NCBI RefSeq assembly: GCF_010509075.1
Contig: NZ_CP048433.1
Span: 2,294,001 to 2,358,000, forward strand
Origin: Collinsella aerofaciens ATCC 25986
Lineage (GTDB): Bacteria > Actinomycetota > Coriobacteriia > Coriobacteriales > Coriobacteriaceae
Direction: 5' to 3'
Length of the DNA: 64,000 bases
In this document: positions 1-8,452 of the stretch, one piece after another
Position numbering within the stretch: position 1 is the stretch's first letter
Layout of the letters: each line of letters opens with the position of its first letter
Position numbers and translations under genes: made by a program
Notes under the pieces: model-generated
The model's database searches: none
Seen by the model: only the letters and a program-made list of their open reading frames with translations
Told to the model about the DNA's origin: nothing

Positions 1-244
1 AACGCTTACGCGAGCAGGGAGAAAGCTCAAGCTAATTTTCCCACAGTCGATACTTTGTGAGCAACGATTTGCTGTTCAATTTTCGGAGAGAGAATCAAGA
101 CGGTCGAGGAGTTATCAGGCAATGAGATTGTGTCTAGAGAGCGCGAACGAGAGATGCGATCTACAGACGACTGAATAGCTCCATCTGTTTTGGTTACAAC
201 GAAATGTGTGCCGCGCGCCTGCGGCATGAAGAAGGGAGATTCTT
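1..244. other. Leader region without a confident gene
   Basis: This stretch is visibly more A+T-rich than the coding DNA around it. A 66-codon frame is open on the minus strand (27-227), but it has no convincing ribosome binding site and no family I recognise. It may be the upstream region of the flavodoxin gene or a decayed gene end. I see no clear promoter hexamers. Confidence 0.3.
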
Positions 245-775
245 ATGAATATCGTTGTATTGAGCGGTAGCCCGCGCAAGGGCGCCAATACCGACACTAT
301 GGTCGAGGCCTTTGCCGAGACCGCGCGCGAGGCCGGCAATACGGTCGAGGTCATTCGCGTTGCCAGCAAGAAGATCGCTGGTTGTCTGGGGTGCCAGTAT
401 TGCTTCGCCCACGAGGGCACTTGCGTGCAGAAGGATGACATGGCCAACGTGATCGAGTCGCTGAAAGACGCCGACATGGTTGTCTTCGCTTCGCCTATCT
501 ACTGGTTTGATATCACTGCGCAGGAGAAGGCCGCCATCGATCGCCTATACGCCTTCGGTGCTACGGGCTTCCCGTTCACCAAGACGGCCCTTTTACTCAA
601 TAGCCACAGCGAGGGCGTCTATGATGCGGCGATCGCTATGTACAAGTCGACCTGTGCGTACTGCAAGTGGGAGGACCAGGGCATTGTCGCCATCAGCGGT
701 ATGACCGAGCGCGACAGCATGGCATCGTCGCCCAAGTTGAAAGAGGTGCGAGAGCTCGCTCGCAAGCTCGCCTAA
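245..775 (+). CDS. Flavodoxin-family NAD(P)H-dependent oxidoreductase (iron-sulfur flavoprotein type)
   Basis: This 176-residue cytoplasmic protein should bind FMN and transfer electrons from NAD(P)H or ferredoxin to an unknown acceptor. The N-terminus has the FMN phosphate loop SGSPRKGANTD, and residues 44-58 hold four cysteines spaced C-x2-C-x2-C-x6-C, followed by KDDM. That spacing resembles the compact cysteine motif of iron-sulfur flavoproteins, so a 4Fe-4S cluster is possible but not proven. The flavodoxin fold continues through the FASPIYWF segment. The ATG at 245 is preceded by AAGGGAG at good spacing. The gene stands alone; its 3' side faces a minus-strand ATPase gene across an inverted repeat. 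Confidence 0.85.
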   Translation: MNIVVLSGSPRKGANTDTMVEAFAETAREAGNTVEVIRVASKKIAGCLGCQYCFAHEGTCVQKDDMANVIESLKDADMVVFASPIYWFDITAQEKAAIDRLYAFGATGFPFTKTALLLNSHSEGVYDAAIAMYKSTCAYCKWEDQGIVAISGMTERDSMASSPKLKEVRELARKLA

Positions 776-865
776 GGACAAGAAGAACGCATGGCAATAA
801 GCGTTGGCGGAAATGCTTGCTGTCCTTACCAAGAGGATTACTGATTGCCATGCGTTGATGTCCTT
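774..865. repeat. Inverted repeat between convergent genes
   Basis: Two blocks on each side pair: AAGGACA (774-780) with TGTCCTT (859-865), and AACGCATGGCAAT (786-798) with ATTGCCATGCGTT (844-856). The repeat begins at the flavodoxin stop codon and ends before the stop of the convergent ATPase gene. It may terminate both transcripts, but it lacks a T-tract, so this is inference. Confidence 0.55.
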
Positions 866-883
866 ATGGACAATCTCCGCGTG

Positions 884-1978
884 CTAGGAGACTTTCTCGC
901 TCAGGAACTCCCTGAATGCGGGGATGTCAAAGCCAACGAGATCACGCCCACGTTCCCCGATGACGCCGTCCTCGAGAAGGCGGCGTTTGTATTGGCTTGC
1001 GTAGTTGCTGGCGACGCCCATGCGTTTGGCTATCTCCGAGACCCTGCTGGGGCCAGAATCGGGCAGCATCGCGAGTAAAAACTCAATGTCTTTATCGGAA
1101 AGCTCTCGATAGGTCGTTTCGAGAATGCGATCACGCAGCTCCATGCGTGCGAGTAGGGAACCCTGCTGGACATCGGATGCACTGATTTGGGGCGAGTTCT
1201 CCGAAACATCCCAAGTGCGATATCCGACGAGCTGCATCATGTAGGGGAATCCGTCGACGGCCTTCACAGCATTCTCGAGCGCTTCTGGTGTGATTGAACG
1301 TCCTCCGGCCTCAACGGTTTTGCGAAACGCGTTTGCAATTTCAACGTCAGTGATTCGTCCTAACTGATGATATTGGGAACGCCTGAGGAACGAGACGGAA
1401 TCGTTACGCAGCAACGCCGATACTTTGTAGGGCAGTCCTGCCATGAGTAGGGCAACTTTTTTACCTTCGCGTACAAAGTGCTGGTAAACAGAGGCAAATT
1501 GAAGCATTTCTTCGAGATCGACGGTGACTTCATCGATGGTAATGAGAAGTCCGATGTCATGTTTTTCGAGTTGCTTAAAGATGCCATTCATGCGTGTGCG
1601 CCAGTTGCCCTGGACCTCTTGAGCATATGTCCAATCGATGCCCACTGGACCAATTTGAACGCCGTTTATGCGCGCATGAGGCTGTGAGAGGTAGCTATCT
1701 GCGGCTTCTTTGGTTCGCTCGATAATATCTTCGAGCATGCCTGGCATGGCGGAGACGTTTGCTGCGATCCAACCGTGTTCAAGCGCCGTTTCTGAAAGGA
1801 GCGAGAGAAGCGCCGTCTTGCCCGTTCCCCTTGCGCCCGTAAAAATGGTCGACAGGTTGGGATCTCCCGGGCCGTTGATAAAGCCACGGTTGATGTCACG
1901 CAGAATATGCTCGCGACCCGCTAGAAAGGGAGGGACGCTTCCGAACGTCGGGGTAAAGGGGTTCTTGCTGTACTCCAT
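884..1978 (-). CDS. AAA-family ATP-binding protein with C-terminal winged helix
   Basis: This 364-residue protein is a cytoplasmic STAND/AAA-like ATPase. The Walker A motif GARGTGKT follows an N-terminal FLAGREHIL segment, and Walker B is LLITIDEV. The last 70 residues (SRVSEIAKRMGVASNYAS onwards) read as a winged helix, so it may bind DNA or act as a scaffold. The reading frame is open further upstream to 2032, but the ATG at 1978 is preceded by AAGGAG at proper spacing and MEYSKNPFTPTFG is a typical start for this group. The 19-bp repeats just upstream suggest autoregulation. The biological role is unknown. Confidence 0.8.
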   Translation of the reverse strand: MEYSKNPFTPTFGSVPPFLAGREHILRDINRGFINGPGDPNLSTIFTGARGTGKTALLSLLSETALEHGWIAANVSAMPGMLEDIIERTKEAADSYLSQPHARINGVQIGPVGIDWTYAQEVQGNWRTRMNGIFKQLEKHDIGLLITIDEVTVDLEEMLQFASVYQHFVREGKKVALLMAGLPYKVSALLRNDSVSFLRRSQYHQLGRITDVEIANAFRKTVEAGGRSITPEALENAVKAVDGFPYMMQLVGYRTWDVSENSPQISASDVQQGSLLARMELRDRILETTYRELSDKDIEFLLAMLPDSGPSRVSEIAKRMGVASNYASQYKRRLLEDGVIGERGRDLVGFDIPAFREFLSEKVS

Positions 1979-1990
1979 GGTGGCTCCTTT

Positions 1991-2043
1991 GCAAGTTTTG
2001 CTAATTTTTGCAAGTTTTGCTAACTTTTGCAAGTTTTGCTAAC
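1991..2043. repeat. Three 19-bp tandem direct repeats in the ATPase leader
   Basis: The unit GCAAGTTTTGCTAA plus five bases begins at 1991, 2010 and 2029, an exact 19-bp period; the third unit is partial. The last unit lies directly next to the ribosome binding site of the minus-strand ATPase gene. The short core GCAAnnTTGC-like symmetry suggests protein binding. It could equally be a slippage-prone leader. Confidence 0.75.
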
Positions 2044-2080
2044 GACTGACCAAAGGGCATCGAAGCAGTGGCGCTGACAT

Positions 2081-2127
2081 TTTTTACGCAGAAAAATAAG
2101 CAGAAATCAATTTATCTGCGTTAAAAA
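2081..2127. repeat. A+T-rich inverted repeat
   Basis: TTTTTACGCAGA (2081-2092) pairs with TCTGCGTTAAAAA (2115-2127) with one bulge. It lies between the ATPase gene start and the parC terminator. It may be an operator or promoter element for the ATPase gene, or a second weak bidirectional terminator. Confidence 0.45.
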
Positions 2128-2138
2128 ATAGTTGAGAA

Positions 2139-2189
2139 GAAAAACGACGAGTCCCGGGCGCAATGACGTTGCGTTCCGGGCCTCGTCGC
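2139..2189 (-). terminator. Rho-independent terminator of the parE-parC operon
   Basis: On the minus strand a long stem CGACGAG...CCCGG...CGCAA with a short loop is followed by GTTTTTC. It sits 37 bases past the parC stop codon. Confidence 0.85.
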
Positions 2190-2225
2190 TTTGCGAAGTA
2201 TCTAACGATCTCGTATGCCGTCGTC

Positions 2226-4466
2226 CTAGTCAAACAGGCTCGGCATGTCGTTTTCTTTCATAAGGGCACCGGCGGAGGGGAGGCTCTGTGCGGTGAACTT
2301 TTCGGCCGAGACACCGGCGCCAAGGATCTCCTCGGTCGTGCCGACGGTGGTGACCGAGCGGCCCTTCTTGGCCGTAAAGGCCTGGACGCCCTGCGTGTTG
2401 GTGGTCGTCTTGGTCTTGAGCAACGACGTGTTGAAGTTCATCAAACGATAGTCGCTCGAGACCAGTGCGATGTCGCGGTCTTCCTTGAGCACCTGGGCAT
2501 ACAGCAGCTTGCTGCCGCCGTAGATAGCGTTCTTGAGGCGCTTGCGGTTGGTCTTGGTGACGTATCCAGAAAGTGCGACACGCACCACGCGGCCGTTCTC
2601 AAAGACAAACAGCACGTCGGCCTTATAGTCCTCGGGGTCGATGACCCAGATGACGCTCTCGTCGGGTTCCATCTCAAGATCGGTCGGCAGGTACGAGCCC
2701 AGCTGGGCCGACTTGGTGTCCTCAAACGCCGCAACCTTGCATTTGTACACCTGGCTCTTGTTGGTAAAGACCAGCAGCTCGTGGGTGTTGGAGGACGGGA
2801 ACTCGATAAAGGGTTTGTCGCCGTCCTTGTACTTGAGCGTGGTCGCCTTCTTGAGCACGCGGTCCGTCATCTTCTTAAGGTAGCCATCGCGCGAGAGCAT
2901 GATGGTCACCGGGTACTCCTCGACCTCGGGCTCCAAGCTTACCTCGATAACCTCATGGGGCTCGATCCTGCCCGTGCGACGCGGCATCACATATTTCTTG
3001 TTGACCGCGGCCAGCTCGTCGCTGATGACCTTCTTGATGTTCTCCTCGCTGGAGAGGATCTCCTCAAGCTCGGCAATCTCGCTCTCAAGCTTGGCGATGT
3101 CCTTGGTGCGGTTGAGGATGTACTCTTCGTTAATGTTGCGGAGCTTGAGCTCGGCAACAAACTCGGCCTGGGTCTCGTCGATGTCGAAACCCTTCATAAG
3201 GTTGGGCACGACCTCGGCTTCAAGCTTGGTGCCACGGATGATGGCGATGGCCTTGTCGATGTCGAGCAAGATTGCCTCGAGGCCGTGCAGCAGGTGCAGG
3301 CGCTCGGACTTTTTGCCCAGGTCAAAGTTAATGCGGCGACGCGTGGACTCAATACGCCATTTGACCCACTCGTGCAGAATCTGGCGCACGCCCATAACAC
3401 GGGGATAGCCGTCGACGAGCACGTTGAAGTTGCACGAGAACGAATCCTGCAGCGTGGTCGAGCGATAGAGCTTGGCCATGAGCTTGTCGGGGTCGACGCC
3501 GCGCTTAAGGTCGATGGCGATGCGCAGGCCCGAAAGATCGGTCTCGTCGCGGATGTCGGCAATCTCCTTGACCTTGCCCTCCTTGGAGAGCTTGACGATG
3601 CGCTCGATGATGACATCGGTCTTGGTGGTGTAGGGGATCTCGTAGACCTCGATGATGCGCTCTTCGGGAATCCAGCGCCAGCGGGAACGGATCTGGAAGC
3701 TGCCAAGACCGGTCTCGATGATCTTCTCCATCTCCTCGCGGCGGTAGATGATCTCGCCGCCGGTCGAGAAGTCGGGCATGGGCATATACTCGAGCAGGTC
3801 GCAGTCGGGATCCTGCAGGTAATGCATGGTGGCGGTGCAGACCTCGTTGAGGTTGAAACCGCAGATGTCGGACGCCATGGCGACGCCGATGCCTTTGTTG
3901 GCCGAAACCAGAATATTGGGGAACGTGGTGGGCAGCAGGCGCGGCTCCTTCATGGCGCCGTCGTAGCTGTCAACGAAGTCGACCGGGTCCTTGTCGATGT
4001 CCTTAAAGATCTCGGCGCTGATGGGGGAGAGCTTGGCCTCGGTATAACGCGAGGCGGCGTAGCTCAGGTCGCCCGAATAGTACTTGCCAAAGTTGCCCTT
4101 CGACTCCACGAAGGGGGCGAGCAGTGCCTCGTTGCCGGTGGCCAGACGCACCATCGTCTCGTAGATCGCGGCGTCGCCGTGCGGATTGAGCTTCATGGTC
4201 TGGCCCACGATGTTGGCGCTCTTCTGGCGCTCGCCCTTGAGCAGACCCATCTTGTACATGGTGTAGAGCAGCTTGCGGTGCGAGGGCTTAAAGCCGTCGA
4301 TCTCGGGGAATGCACGCGAGACGTTGACGCTCATGGCGTAGGGCATGTAGTTGACCTCGAGCGTCTGCGTGATCGGCTGGTCGGTGACCTCGGAGTGCAG
4401 GCCGATGACGTTCTCGGCGTTGACCTGCTTTTTCTTTGGCTGGTTCTTCGTCTTCTTCTTTGCCAC
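2226..4466 (-). CDS. parC: DNA topoisomerase IV-like subunit A (type IIA topoisomerase)
   Basis: This 746-residue subunit cuts and rejoins DNA in an ATP-dependent type IIA topoisomerase. The catalytic tyrosine is Y141 in AASRYTEAK, and the quinolone-pocket region reads NPHGDAAIYETM. The C-terminal domain has beta-pinwheel-like repeats but no canonical GyrA box (QRRGGKG), and the protein is shorter than GyrA. This favours a ParC-type decatenase over gyrase, though the family is divergent. The N-terminus is lysine-rich. The gene follows parE by 45 bases on the same strand, so they form one operon. A separate gyrA/gyrB pair would be expected elsewhere in the genome. Confidence 0.9.
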   Translation of the reverse strand: MAKKKTKNQPKKKQVNAENVIGLHSEVTDQPITQTLEVNYMPYAMSVNVSRAFPEIDGFKPSHRKLLYTMYKMGLLKGERQKSANIVGQTMKLNPHGDAAIYETMVRLATGNEALLAPFVESKGNFGKYYSGDLSYAASRYTEAKLSPISAEIFKDIDKDPVDFVDSYDGAMKEPRLLPTTFPNILVSANKGIGVAMASDICGFNLNEVCTATMHYLQDPDCDLLEYMPMPDFSTGGEIIYRREEMEKIIETGLGSFQIRSRWRWIPEERIIEVYEIPYTTKTDVIIERIVKLSKEGKVKEIADIRDETDLSGLRIAIDLKRGVDPDKLMAKLYRSTTLQDSFSCNFNVLVDGYPRVMGVRQILHEWVKWRIESTRRRINFDLGKKSERLHLLHGLEAILLDIDKAIAIIRGTKLEAEVVPNLMKGFDIDETQAEFVAELKLRNINEEYILNRTKDIAKLESEIAELEEILSSEENIKKVISDELAAVNKKYVMPRRTGRIEPHEVIEVSLEPEVEEYPVTIMLSRDGYLKKMTDRVLKKATTLKYKDGDKPFIEFPSSNTHELLVFTNKSQVYKCKVAAFEDTKSAQLGSYLPTDLEMEPDESVIWVIDPEDYKADVLFVFENGRVVRVALSGYVTKTNRKRLKNAIYGGSKLLYAQVLKEDRDIALVSSDYRLMNFNTSLLKTKTTTNTQGVQAFTAKKGRSVTTVGTTEEILGAGVSAEKFTAQSLPSAGALMKENDMPSLFD

Positions 4467-4511
4467 GATTTCCTCTTGAACTTCTTATGGGCCGTCGTTA
4501 TCGATTTGCTG

Positions 4512-6509
4512 CTATTGCAGGTCCAGCTGGTCCAGATATTCCTTGCCGTGCTCGGAGATATGGCGCTTGCGGCCCGCTTCGTCGTTGCCCAGCAACAGGT
4601 TAAACATGGTCTCCATCTTGGTGACGTCCTCGGGCTCCACCTTGATCAGGCGACGCGTCTCGGGGTTCATGGTGGTGAGCCACATCATGTCCGGGTCGTT
4701 CTCGCCAAGACCCTTGGAGCGGTTGATGGAGCACTTTTGGTCGCCAATCTCCTTGAGGATGCCGTTCTTCTCGAGCTCGGTGTAGGCAAAGTAGGTCTTC
4801 TCTTTGCAGTTGATCTCGTAGAGCGGCGACTCGGCGATATACACGTAACCCTCGTCGATAAGTGTGGGCACCAGGCGGTAAAGCATGGTGAGCACGAGCG
4901 TGCGGATGTGGTAACCGTCGACGTCGGCGTCCGTACAGATGATGACCTTGTTCCAGTTGAGGTTGTCCAGGTCAAAGGCACCAAGGTTCTTGATGCGCTT
5001 GTCTTTGATCTCCACGCCGCAGCCCAGCACGCGCATGAGGTCCATGATGATGTCGGACTTAAAGATGCGCGGGTAGTCCTCTTTCAGGCAGTTGAGGATC
5101 TTACCGCGGACGGGCATAACGCCTTGGAACTCGGCATCGCGCGAGGTGCGAATGGCGCCTGCTGCCGAGTCGCCCTCTACGATGTAGATCTCGCGACGGT
5201 TCTTGTCCTTGGAGCGGCAGTCGATGAACTTCTGCACGCGGTTGGCCATGTCGGTCTTCTGCTGCAGGTTGGTCTTGATGCTTTGACGCGTCTTCTCGGC
5301 GTTCTCGCGCGAACGCTTGTTGATGAGCACCTGCTCCATGATCTTGTTGGCGGCGTCTTTGTTCTCGATCAGGTAGGTCGAGAGGCGTTCCTTAAAGAAG
5401 GCCGTCATGGCCTGCTGGATAAAGCGGTTGTTGATGGCCTTCTTAGTCTGGTTTTCATAGGACGTTTGGGTGGAGAAACAGTTGGTCACCAGCACCAGGC
5501 AGTCCTGGACGTCCTGCCATTTGATGCCGCTCTCGTTTTTGTTGTACTTGCCCTGTTGCTTAATGTAAGCATCGATGGCACTGGTCAGAGCGCTGCGGGC
5601 GGCCTTCTCGGGCGAGCCGCCATTCTCGAGCCACGATGAGTTGTGGTAGTACTCCTGCATCATGAAGGTGCGCGAGAAGCACATGCACGCGGTAATCTTG
5701 ACGTTGTAGTCGGGCAGGTCCTCGCGATCTCGACCGCGACGGTCGGCCTCGATAAAGAAGGGCTCGGTGAGGTAGTCGGTACCGACCTTCTCGAGCACGT
5801 AGTCCTCGATGCCCTTGGGGTAGCAGAAGTCCTCTTCGGAAAACTCGCCATCGTCACCTTCGATGCGCAGGCGGAAGGTCACGTTGGCGTTGACCACGGC
5901 CTGGCGGCGCATGGTTTCGCGATACCAATCGTGGGGGATGCTGATGGAGGTAAAGACCTCAAGATCGGGGCGCCACTTGATGGTGGTGCCGGTGCGGTTC
6001 TCGTCGCTGGGCTCAATCTCGAGTGCCTTCTTCTTGGCGCCGACAACCTTGCCCTTCTTAAAGTGCAGGGAGTACTTGTTGCCATCGCGCCAAACCGTGA
6101 CGTCCATGTACTCGGAGGCGTACTGGGTCGCGCACGAGCCCAGGCCGTTGGTACCGAGCGAGAAGTCGTAGTCGCCGCCCTGGTTGTTATTGTATTTGCC
6201 GCCGGCGTAGAGCTCGCAAAAGACGAGTTCCCAGTTAAAGCGCTTCTCGGAGGGGTTCCAGTCGAGCGGGCAGCCACGGCCGTTGTCCTCTACCTGAATG
6301 GAGCCATCGCGAAAGGCGGTAAGGGTGATGAGCTTGCCGTAGCCCTGGCGCGCCTCGTCAACGGCGTTGGACAGAATCTCGAAGGCGGCATGCGCGCAGC
6401 CATCGAGTCCGTCCGAGCCGAAGATGACGGCAGGGCGCAGGCGTACGCGCTCCTCGTCCTTGAGCTGGCGGATACTGTCGTTACCATAGTTTGCGGTGTT
6501 TTTTGCCAT
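4512..6509 (-). CDS. parE: DNA topoisomerase IV-like subunit B (ATPase subunit)
   Basis: This 665-residue subunit supplies ATP-driven strand passage for the neighbouring subunit A. The GHKL ATPase motifs are visible: N-box EILSNAVDEA (N48) and EDNGRG (around D75). The transducer domain follows, then the Toprim motif EGDSAAG at 445-451 and the metal-binding DADVDGYHIR segment. Length fits ParE or the short GyrB class. It is the first gene of a two-gene operon. The start ATG lies after a GAGAGAGCGAG purine run, with a further AAAGGAG upstream. Confidence 0.92.
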   Translation of the reverse strand: MAKNTANYGNDSIRQLKDEERVRLRPAVIFGSDGLDGCAHAAFEILSNAVDEARQGYGKLITLTAFRDGSIQVEDNGRGCPLDWNPSEKRFNWELVFCELYAGGKYNNNQGGDYDFSLGTNGLGSCATQYASEYMDVTVWRDGNKYSLHFKKGKVVGAKKKALEIEPSDENRTGTTIKWRPDLEVFTSISIPHDWYRETMRRQAVVNANVTFRLRIEGDDGEFSEEDFCYPKGIEDYVLEKVGTDYLTEPFFIEADRRGRDREDLPDYNVKITACMCFSRTFMMQEYYHNSSWLENGGSPEKAARSALTSAIDAYIKQQGKYNKNESGIKWQDVQDCLVLVTNCFSTQTSYENQTKKAINNRFIQQAMTAFFKERLSTYLIENKDAANKIMEQVLINKRSRENAEKTRQSIKTNLQQKTDMANRVQKFIDCRSKDKNRREIYIVEGDSAAGAIRTSRDAEFQGVMPVRGKILNCLKEDYPRIFKSDIIMDLMRVLGCGVEIKDKRIKNLGAFDLDNLNWNKVIICTDADVDGYHIRTLVLTMLYRLVPTLIDEGYVYIAESPLYEINCKEKTYFAYTELEKNGILKEIGDQKCSINRSKGLGENDPDMMWLTTMNPETRRLIKVEPEDVTKMETMFNLLLGNDEAGRKRHISEHGKEYLDQLDLQ

Positions 6510-6666
6510 ACTCGCTCTCTCGGTGCTCCTTTGCTGCGTTTAAGTCATATAGATAGTCAAGGTAGCATAGCCCAGCCCACAGACGATTCCAACCAACACG
6601 AAATCCATCGAACAACCGTTCGATTAGATAATGAATGCTTGGAATGCGGGAGGGACCTGTCCTGTC

Positions 6667-8049
6667 CTATCCAAACATCTGCGGCAGGTCGATGAAGACG
6701 GTTCGATCGCTTTCGCCAGCTTCGAAGCCCGAACGGGAGAAGAATCCATAGCGATGGCACTTGAGTCCCGTTGCCTCGACTTGGGCGATTTCCTCGTCGA
6801 CCATTTTTTGCGTGATGGGGGATTTGCGGAACTTTGCTTCGTAGAATGCGTAGCCCTCGGGGTCTTGCGTTACCACATCGAATTCGCCGCTCGTTTTGTT
6901 TGCGGGGTCGTCGTACCAGTACTTGCCTATGGCGTCGAAAGCCGGTTCGATCTTGCCGGTCCTGTTCTGCCGCACGAGGTATTGACGGCAGATCTCCTCG
7001 AACATATGAGGAACGTAGTTTTCCTCGAAGTCTTGGAAGACGTGACGATCATAGAAGACTTCCGGGTCGAGCAGCTGACGCGCTGAGGCATTGCGGAAAA
7101 CATAGCGATAGTAAAAGAGCGAAAGCGGATCCACTACAAAGTAGCCAGACTTGCGCTTGTTCGTAGGGTCGTTGATGGGTGCACGCTTTTGGACGATTTC
7201 GAGTGACATGAGCTTGTCGAGCACGTCTGCCATGGCCGGACCGCTCGAGACGTGCGACTGTGCCAGCACGTCCCCCCAACGGGAGTAGCCTTGTGCGAGA
7301 GCCCCGAAAACTTCGTTGGCGTTGGTCATCTTCGAGATCTCGGCGTTGAGATAGGACGGCACCTCGCTTTCTAAGCGGGCGCCAGGTTCCGTGACGAGCT
7401 CGATGATGTTGTCGCGTACGCTTTGGGATTGATCGATGAGGCGATTGTAAAAGGGGATACCGCCAAAAACGCTATAGAGCCGCACCTTGTCCTCGGGCGA
7501 GAACGCGGGATAGAACTTCGCAGCGTCAAAGTAATCCATGGGCTTAAGCTCAAGCGCGAGATCAATTCGCCCGTAGAGGGGGCTTTCATGCTCGATGAGG
7601 GATTTCATAATCTCAACGTAGGAGCCGCACAGGACAATGTTTAAACGTGAGTCTTCCCTGTGGGCGTCGATTGAGGTCTGAAGAATGCTGTCTAAGCCTT
7701 TAACCGCATCTCTCAAGTAGGGGTATTCGTCGAGAACGAGGGTAATGTTCTTGTCTTTAGCTTGGGCAAACAGAAATTCGATGAGCTCGCGGATGCCTGT
7801 GAAGGCGAGCGGAGGAAAGCTCAGCGCTTCAGCAACAAGGACGGACAGACTCTCGAGGTTGTCTGCCTCGGAGGTTTGGCGGCACTCGTAATAGACCGTT
7901 GCGACGTCCGACAAATCGGTTAGCGCCTGCTTGATGAGCTCACTTTTTCCGACGCGACGCCTGCCGTAAATGAGAACATTGCGCTGCTCGGGTGCTTTGA
8001 GCGTTTTCTTAATACGGGCGAGCTCACGCTCCCTGCCAATAAATTCCAC
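6667..8049 (-). CDS. ATP-binding protein with C-terminal PD-(D/E)XK-like domain (DUF234 type)
   Basis: This 460-residue protein joins an archaeal-type ATPase to a DUF234-like domain. Walker A is YGRRRVGKSEL (near residue 30) and Walker B is LVLDEYPYL. Near the C-terminus, GEFDVV and FYEAKF form a D...E-x-K pattern as in PD-(D/E)XK nucleases; that assignment is inference. Such proteins are common and poorly understood in gut anaerobes and archaea. The start is GTG at 8049, with GGAAGGA about 10 bases upstream. The ribosome binding site is embedded in a cluster of ACTCGG/CCGAGT palindromes, which suggests autoregulation. Confidence 0.85.
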   Translation of the reverse strand: MEFIGRERELARIKKTLKAPEQRNVLIYGRRRVGKSELIKQALTDLSDVATVYYECRQTSEADNLESLSVLVAEALSFPPLAFTGIRELIEFLFAQAKDKNITLVLDEYPYLRDAVKGLDSILQTSIDAHREDSRLNIVLCGSYVEIMKSLIEHESPLYGRIDLALELKPMDYFDAAKFYPAFSPEDKVRLYSVFGGIPFYNRLIDQSQSVRDNIIELVTEPGARLESEVPSYLNAEISKMTNANEVFGALAQGYSRWGDVLAQSHVSSGPAMADVLDKLMSLEIVQKRAPINDPTNKRKSGYFVVDPLSLFYYRYVFRNASARQLLDPEVFYDRHVFQDFEENYVPHMFEEICRQYLVRQNRTGKIEPAFDAIGKYWYDDPANKTSGEFDVVTQDPEGYAFYEAKFRKSPITQKMVDEEIAQVEATGLKCHRYGFFSRSGFEAGESDRTVFIDLPQMFG

Positions 8050-8051
8050 TT

Positions 8052-8156
8052 ACTCGGTTCCTTCCGACTCGGTTTTGTCCGAGTTAATTGTATCGCATGG
8101 ATCAGTTTATGCTCGAGTTTACTCGGACAAAACCGAGTCGGTTCTGCCCGAGTAAA
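8052..8156. promoter_or_regulatory. Cluster of ACTCGG-N6-CCGAGT operator-like palindromes
   Basis: ACTCGGTTTTGTCCGAGT (8067-8084) is repeated in inverse orientation at 8121-8138. A degenerate third copy ends with GCCCGAGTAAA at 8156, and a half-copy ACTCGG is at 8052-8057. Each unit is itself a dyad with a six-base centre. The cluster overlaps the leader and ribosome binding site of the ATPase gene, as expected for a repressor or autoregulator site. Confidence 0.7.
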
Positions 8157-8452
8157 TTTGAAGGCGGCCGAATGCGTCTTGCTGCGTTTGCGGTTGGATA
8201 CGTTGTCGAAAACGTGTCGTGCGGATTGTTGGATCGAATCGAACATTGGGACAGACGTCTCGTTTTATGGGCCGGGGGCGTGCATGTGCGAGTTCTTTTG
8301 GCCCATAAGGAACGCTGGTGGGTCGTTATTTGGGCCACGGGTCACTTCGCCGGCGCCGTGTTTCGTCATACGCTCATAGTGGAAGCCGATGCCACGGGGT
8401 CGACTTGGGACTCGGGCAATGGATGAGCTGCAAGCCGAAAGGAGCGGTGAGA
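8157..8452. other. Intergenic region upstream of the lipoprotein gene
   Basis: About 300 bases between the palindrome cluster and the lipoprotein start. One plus-strand frame is open through most of it, to 8426, with a possible ATG at 8172, but I recognise no family and the ribosome binding site is weak. I see no other feature. Confidence 0.3.

Noticed and set aside
2163-6695. Long plus-strand open frames of 1158 and 350 codons
   Set aside because: They are antisense to parC and parE, whose motifs are clear. Their composition (Leu, Val, Asp, Gly, His-rich) is the usual mirror of G+C-rich genes.
8088-8426. 112-codon plus-strand frame before the lipoprotein gene
   Set aside because: It runs through the palindrome cluster, has a weak ribosome site and no family; I left it as a possible but unsupported gene.
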